From NCBI GenBank assembly GCA_045123975.1, contig JBGVKV010000018.1, positions 1 to 6,021 on the forward strand: DNA of 6,021 nt. Reading direction: 5' to 3'. The stretch is from SIG701 sp045123975. Lineage in GTDB: Bacteria; Bacillota; Clostridia; Oscillospirales; CAG-272. Below, piece by piece: positions 4,826-6,021 of the stretch (the first letter of the stretch is position 1; each line of letters starts with the position of its first letter). The notes below the pieces were generated by a model that was not told the DNA's origin, ran no database searches, and saw nothing but the letters and a program-made list of their open reading frames with translations. A program made the position numbers and the translations under genes.

Positions 4826-5257
4826 ATGTCCAGACGTAAAGAGAGAGAAGAAGTATTTCAGTTGTTGTTTGAAACGGAGTTTCATTCTTCCGAGACCCCG
4901 TCCGTAACCTATGCCAACGCATTGGAATTGCGGGGTGTGGAGGAAACTCCCTACATACGGGATACCTATTTCGGTGCTATGGAGCGCCGGGAGGATATTG
5001 ACGCGCAGATTGCGCAGAATGCCCGTAAGTGGAAGTTGTCCCGTATGGCGGCGGTTACCCGCTCTATCCTCCGACTGGCGGTATATGAGATTTTGTGGGG
5101 AGAAGTGCCCCCCCGTGCCGCCATCAACGAGGCTGTGGAACTGGCCAAGCTGTACGACGAAGAGGCTGCTCCCGCATTCATTAACGGAATTCTGAACCAG
5201 ATTGCCAAAGAAAACGGCAAGCTGGGCGAAACCGAAAAAGCGGATGACGCAGAATGA
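4826..5257 (+). CDS. nusB: Transcription antitermination factor NusB
   Basis: NusB, with NusE (ribosomal protein S10), binds boxA RNA and promotes antitermination in rRNA operons. The 143-residue length and all-helical pattern fit the family. Diagnostic segments are MSRRKEREEVFQLLFE at the N-terminus, then KWKLSRMAAVTRSILRLAVYEILW (69-91), PPRAAINEAVELAKLYDEEAAPAFINGILNQIAK (95-128) and a short acidic tail. The start agrees with the family N-terminus although its ribosome binding site is unusually far upstream. The gene has its own consensus promoter. Its TGA stop overlaps the ATG of the following M22 gene (ATGA, 5254-5257), so the two are translationally coupled. In many Clostridia nusB is followed by a TsaD-like gene and then by xseA/xseB for exonuclease VII, which would lie beyond this window. 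Confidence 0.96.
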   Translation: MSRRKEREEVFQLLFETEFHSSETPSVTYANALELRGVEETPYIRDTYFGAMERREDIDAQIAQNARKWKLSRMAAVTRSILRLAVYEILWGEVPPRAAINEAVELAKLYDEEAAPAFINGILNQIAKENGKLGETEKADDAE

Positions 5258-6021
5258 GTAAGCGTTTGTTTGTTGGTATCGATACCAGCAATTATACTAC
5301 GTCGGCTGCCTTGTGCGATGAGGCGGGCCGTGTGCTCTGCAATGCCAAGATGCTCCTTCCCGTGGCGGAAGGGGAGCGGGGCCTTCGCCAGAGCGATGCG
5401 GTGTTCCATCACGTCCGCAATCTGCCCACCGTTGTGGAGCAGCTTCGCCGTGCGGTGGCAGAAGCCGGTGAGGAGGCCGTTATCGCCGCGATCGGCGTGT
5501 CCGCCCGTCCCCGGGATGCGGAGGGCTCTTATATGCCTTGCTTCCTTTCCGGTGTGGCGGCGGCGGAAACAGCCGGCGCCGTGCTGGGCGTGCCCGTGCT
5601 CACCTTTTCCCATCAGGCGGGCCATATTATGGCCGCTATCCACTCTGCCGGTGCGGAAGATTTGATCGGGAAGCATTTCGCGGCCTTTCACGTGTCCGGT
5701 GGCACCACCGAGGTGCTGGATGTGAAGCCCCACGCCGAGCACGTCTTTGACGTGACTCTGCTTGGCGGAACCAATGATATCAACGCAGGCCAGGCGATCG
5801 ATCGGGCCGGCGTGTATATGGGACTCCGTTTTCCCGCCGGTGCGGAGATGGAGCGCCTTGCCCAATCCTGTACGGAAAAACTGCCGAAAGCAAAGGTATC
5901 CGTTTTGGGAATGACGTGCAATCTGTCGGGCGTGGAAAACAAGGCGCGGCAGATATTTGATAAGACGGGCGATGCGGCAATGACCTCTGCCTTTGTGCTG
6001 GATTTCGTAGGCCGTACTCTG
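5254..6021 (+). CDS. TsaD-like M22 (glycoprotease) family protein, 3' truncated by window
   Basis: An open frame of 256 codons that runs off the window end, starting at the ATG overlapping the nusB stop. It is a paralogue in the Kae1/TsaD (peptidase M22) ASKHA-fold superfamily. FVGIDTSNYTTSAAL corresponds to the ATP-binding phosphate-1 segment (TsaD: GIETSCDET). FSHQAGHIMAA keeps the HxxxH metal pair (TsaD: NHLEGHLLA). HVSGGTTEVLDV matches VSGGHTQL. INAGQAIDRAGVYMGLRFPAGAEMERLA matches AGEAFDKVAKLLGL.YPGGP.IDRLA. It departs from true TsaD in two places: the GPGL region is replaced by SARPRDAEGSYMPCF, and the Glu and Lys of GEAxDK are Gln and Arg. It is therefore unlikely to be the t6A-forming TsaD; databases often call this group peptidase M22. 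Function is unknown. Operon partner: nusB. The gene is G/C-richer than the left part of the window. Confidence 0.9.
   Translation, partial: MSKRLFVGIDTSNYTTSAALCDEAGRVLCNAKMLLPVAEGERGLRQSDAVFHHVRNLPTVVEQLRRAVAEAGEEAVIAAIGVSARPRDAEGSYMPCFLSGVAAAETAGAVLGVPVLTFSHQAGHIMAAIHSAGAEDLIGKHFAAFHVSGGTTEVLDVKPHAEHVFDVTLLGGTNDINAGQAIDRAGVYMGLRFPAGAEMERLAQSCTEKLPKAKVSVLGMTCNLSGVENKARQIFDKTGDAAMTSAFVLDFVGRTL

Noticed and set aside
4752..4852. Leaderless upstream reading frame starting at ATG 4752 in the nusB leader
   Set aside because: The ATG falls at the predicted transcription start, but it has no ribosome binding site, is out of frame with nusB, and its translation looks random.
4966..5865. 299-codon minus-strand open frame across nusB and the M22 gene
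   Set aside because: It spans two well-identified plus-strand genes and their overlap, a result of G/C-rich codon use.

Overview
The window looks like chromosomal DNA of a Gram-positive clostridial bacterium (Clostridia, perhaps an uncultured gut Oscillospiraceae-like lineage). This is inferred from the gene families (a DUF1540 mini-protein, a DUF4358 lipoprotein, a clostridial type of M23 peptidase, nusB followed by a TsaD-like M22 gene), from sigma-A-type promoters and from purine-rich ribosome binding sites. TGA is used as a normal stop codon (DUF1540 gene, nusB).

Left part (1-1072): a broken, mosaic stretch. It opens inside the C-terminal part of an NAD synthetase gene that carries an in-frame TGA where the family has the first glycine of GTGN. 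Immediately after the nadE stop, in another frame, lies a headless piece of a large serine recombinase (end of the recombinase domain plus the zinc ribbon). Homology stops near 751. About 245 bp with no recognisable gene follow, holding two minus-strand terminators, and then a tRNA-Pro(GGG) gene on the minus strand with an encoded CCA and a near-consensus promoter. The arrangement resembles a decayed mobile element downstream of a tRNA 3' end.

Middle part (1278-4545): a small eight-cysteine DUF1540 protein on the plus strand converges on a three-gene minus-strand operon across a strong shared hairpin. In transcription order the operon encodes a four-helix membrane protein (DUF3021-like), a membrane-anchored SGNH/GDSL hydrolase with a Pro/Thr-rich stalk, and a DUF4358 lipoprotein. 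All three are predicted to be at the cell envelope, so a role in modifying a surface glycan or in O-acyl turnover is a reasonable inference but is not shown. Upstream on the same strand is a secreted M23 peptidase with all its metal ligands, possibly driven by a sporulation-type promoter.

Right part (4546-6021): a 280-bp divergent spacer carries a perfect consensus sigma-A promoter for nusB. The nusB leader has its Shine-Dalgarno 26 nt from the ATG with a small hairpin in between. nusB overlaps by 4 bp an M22/TsaD-like gene that runs off the window end.

I see no CRISPR array, complete insertion sequence, toxin-antitoxin pair or clear defence system. The best leads are the nonsense codon in nadE, the mosaic junction at the recombinase remnant and tRNA-Pro, the nusB leader and the envelope operon.
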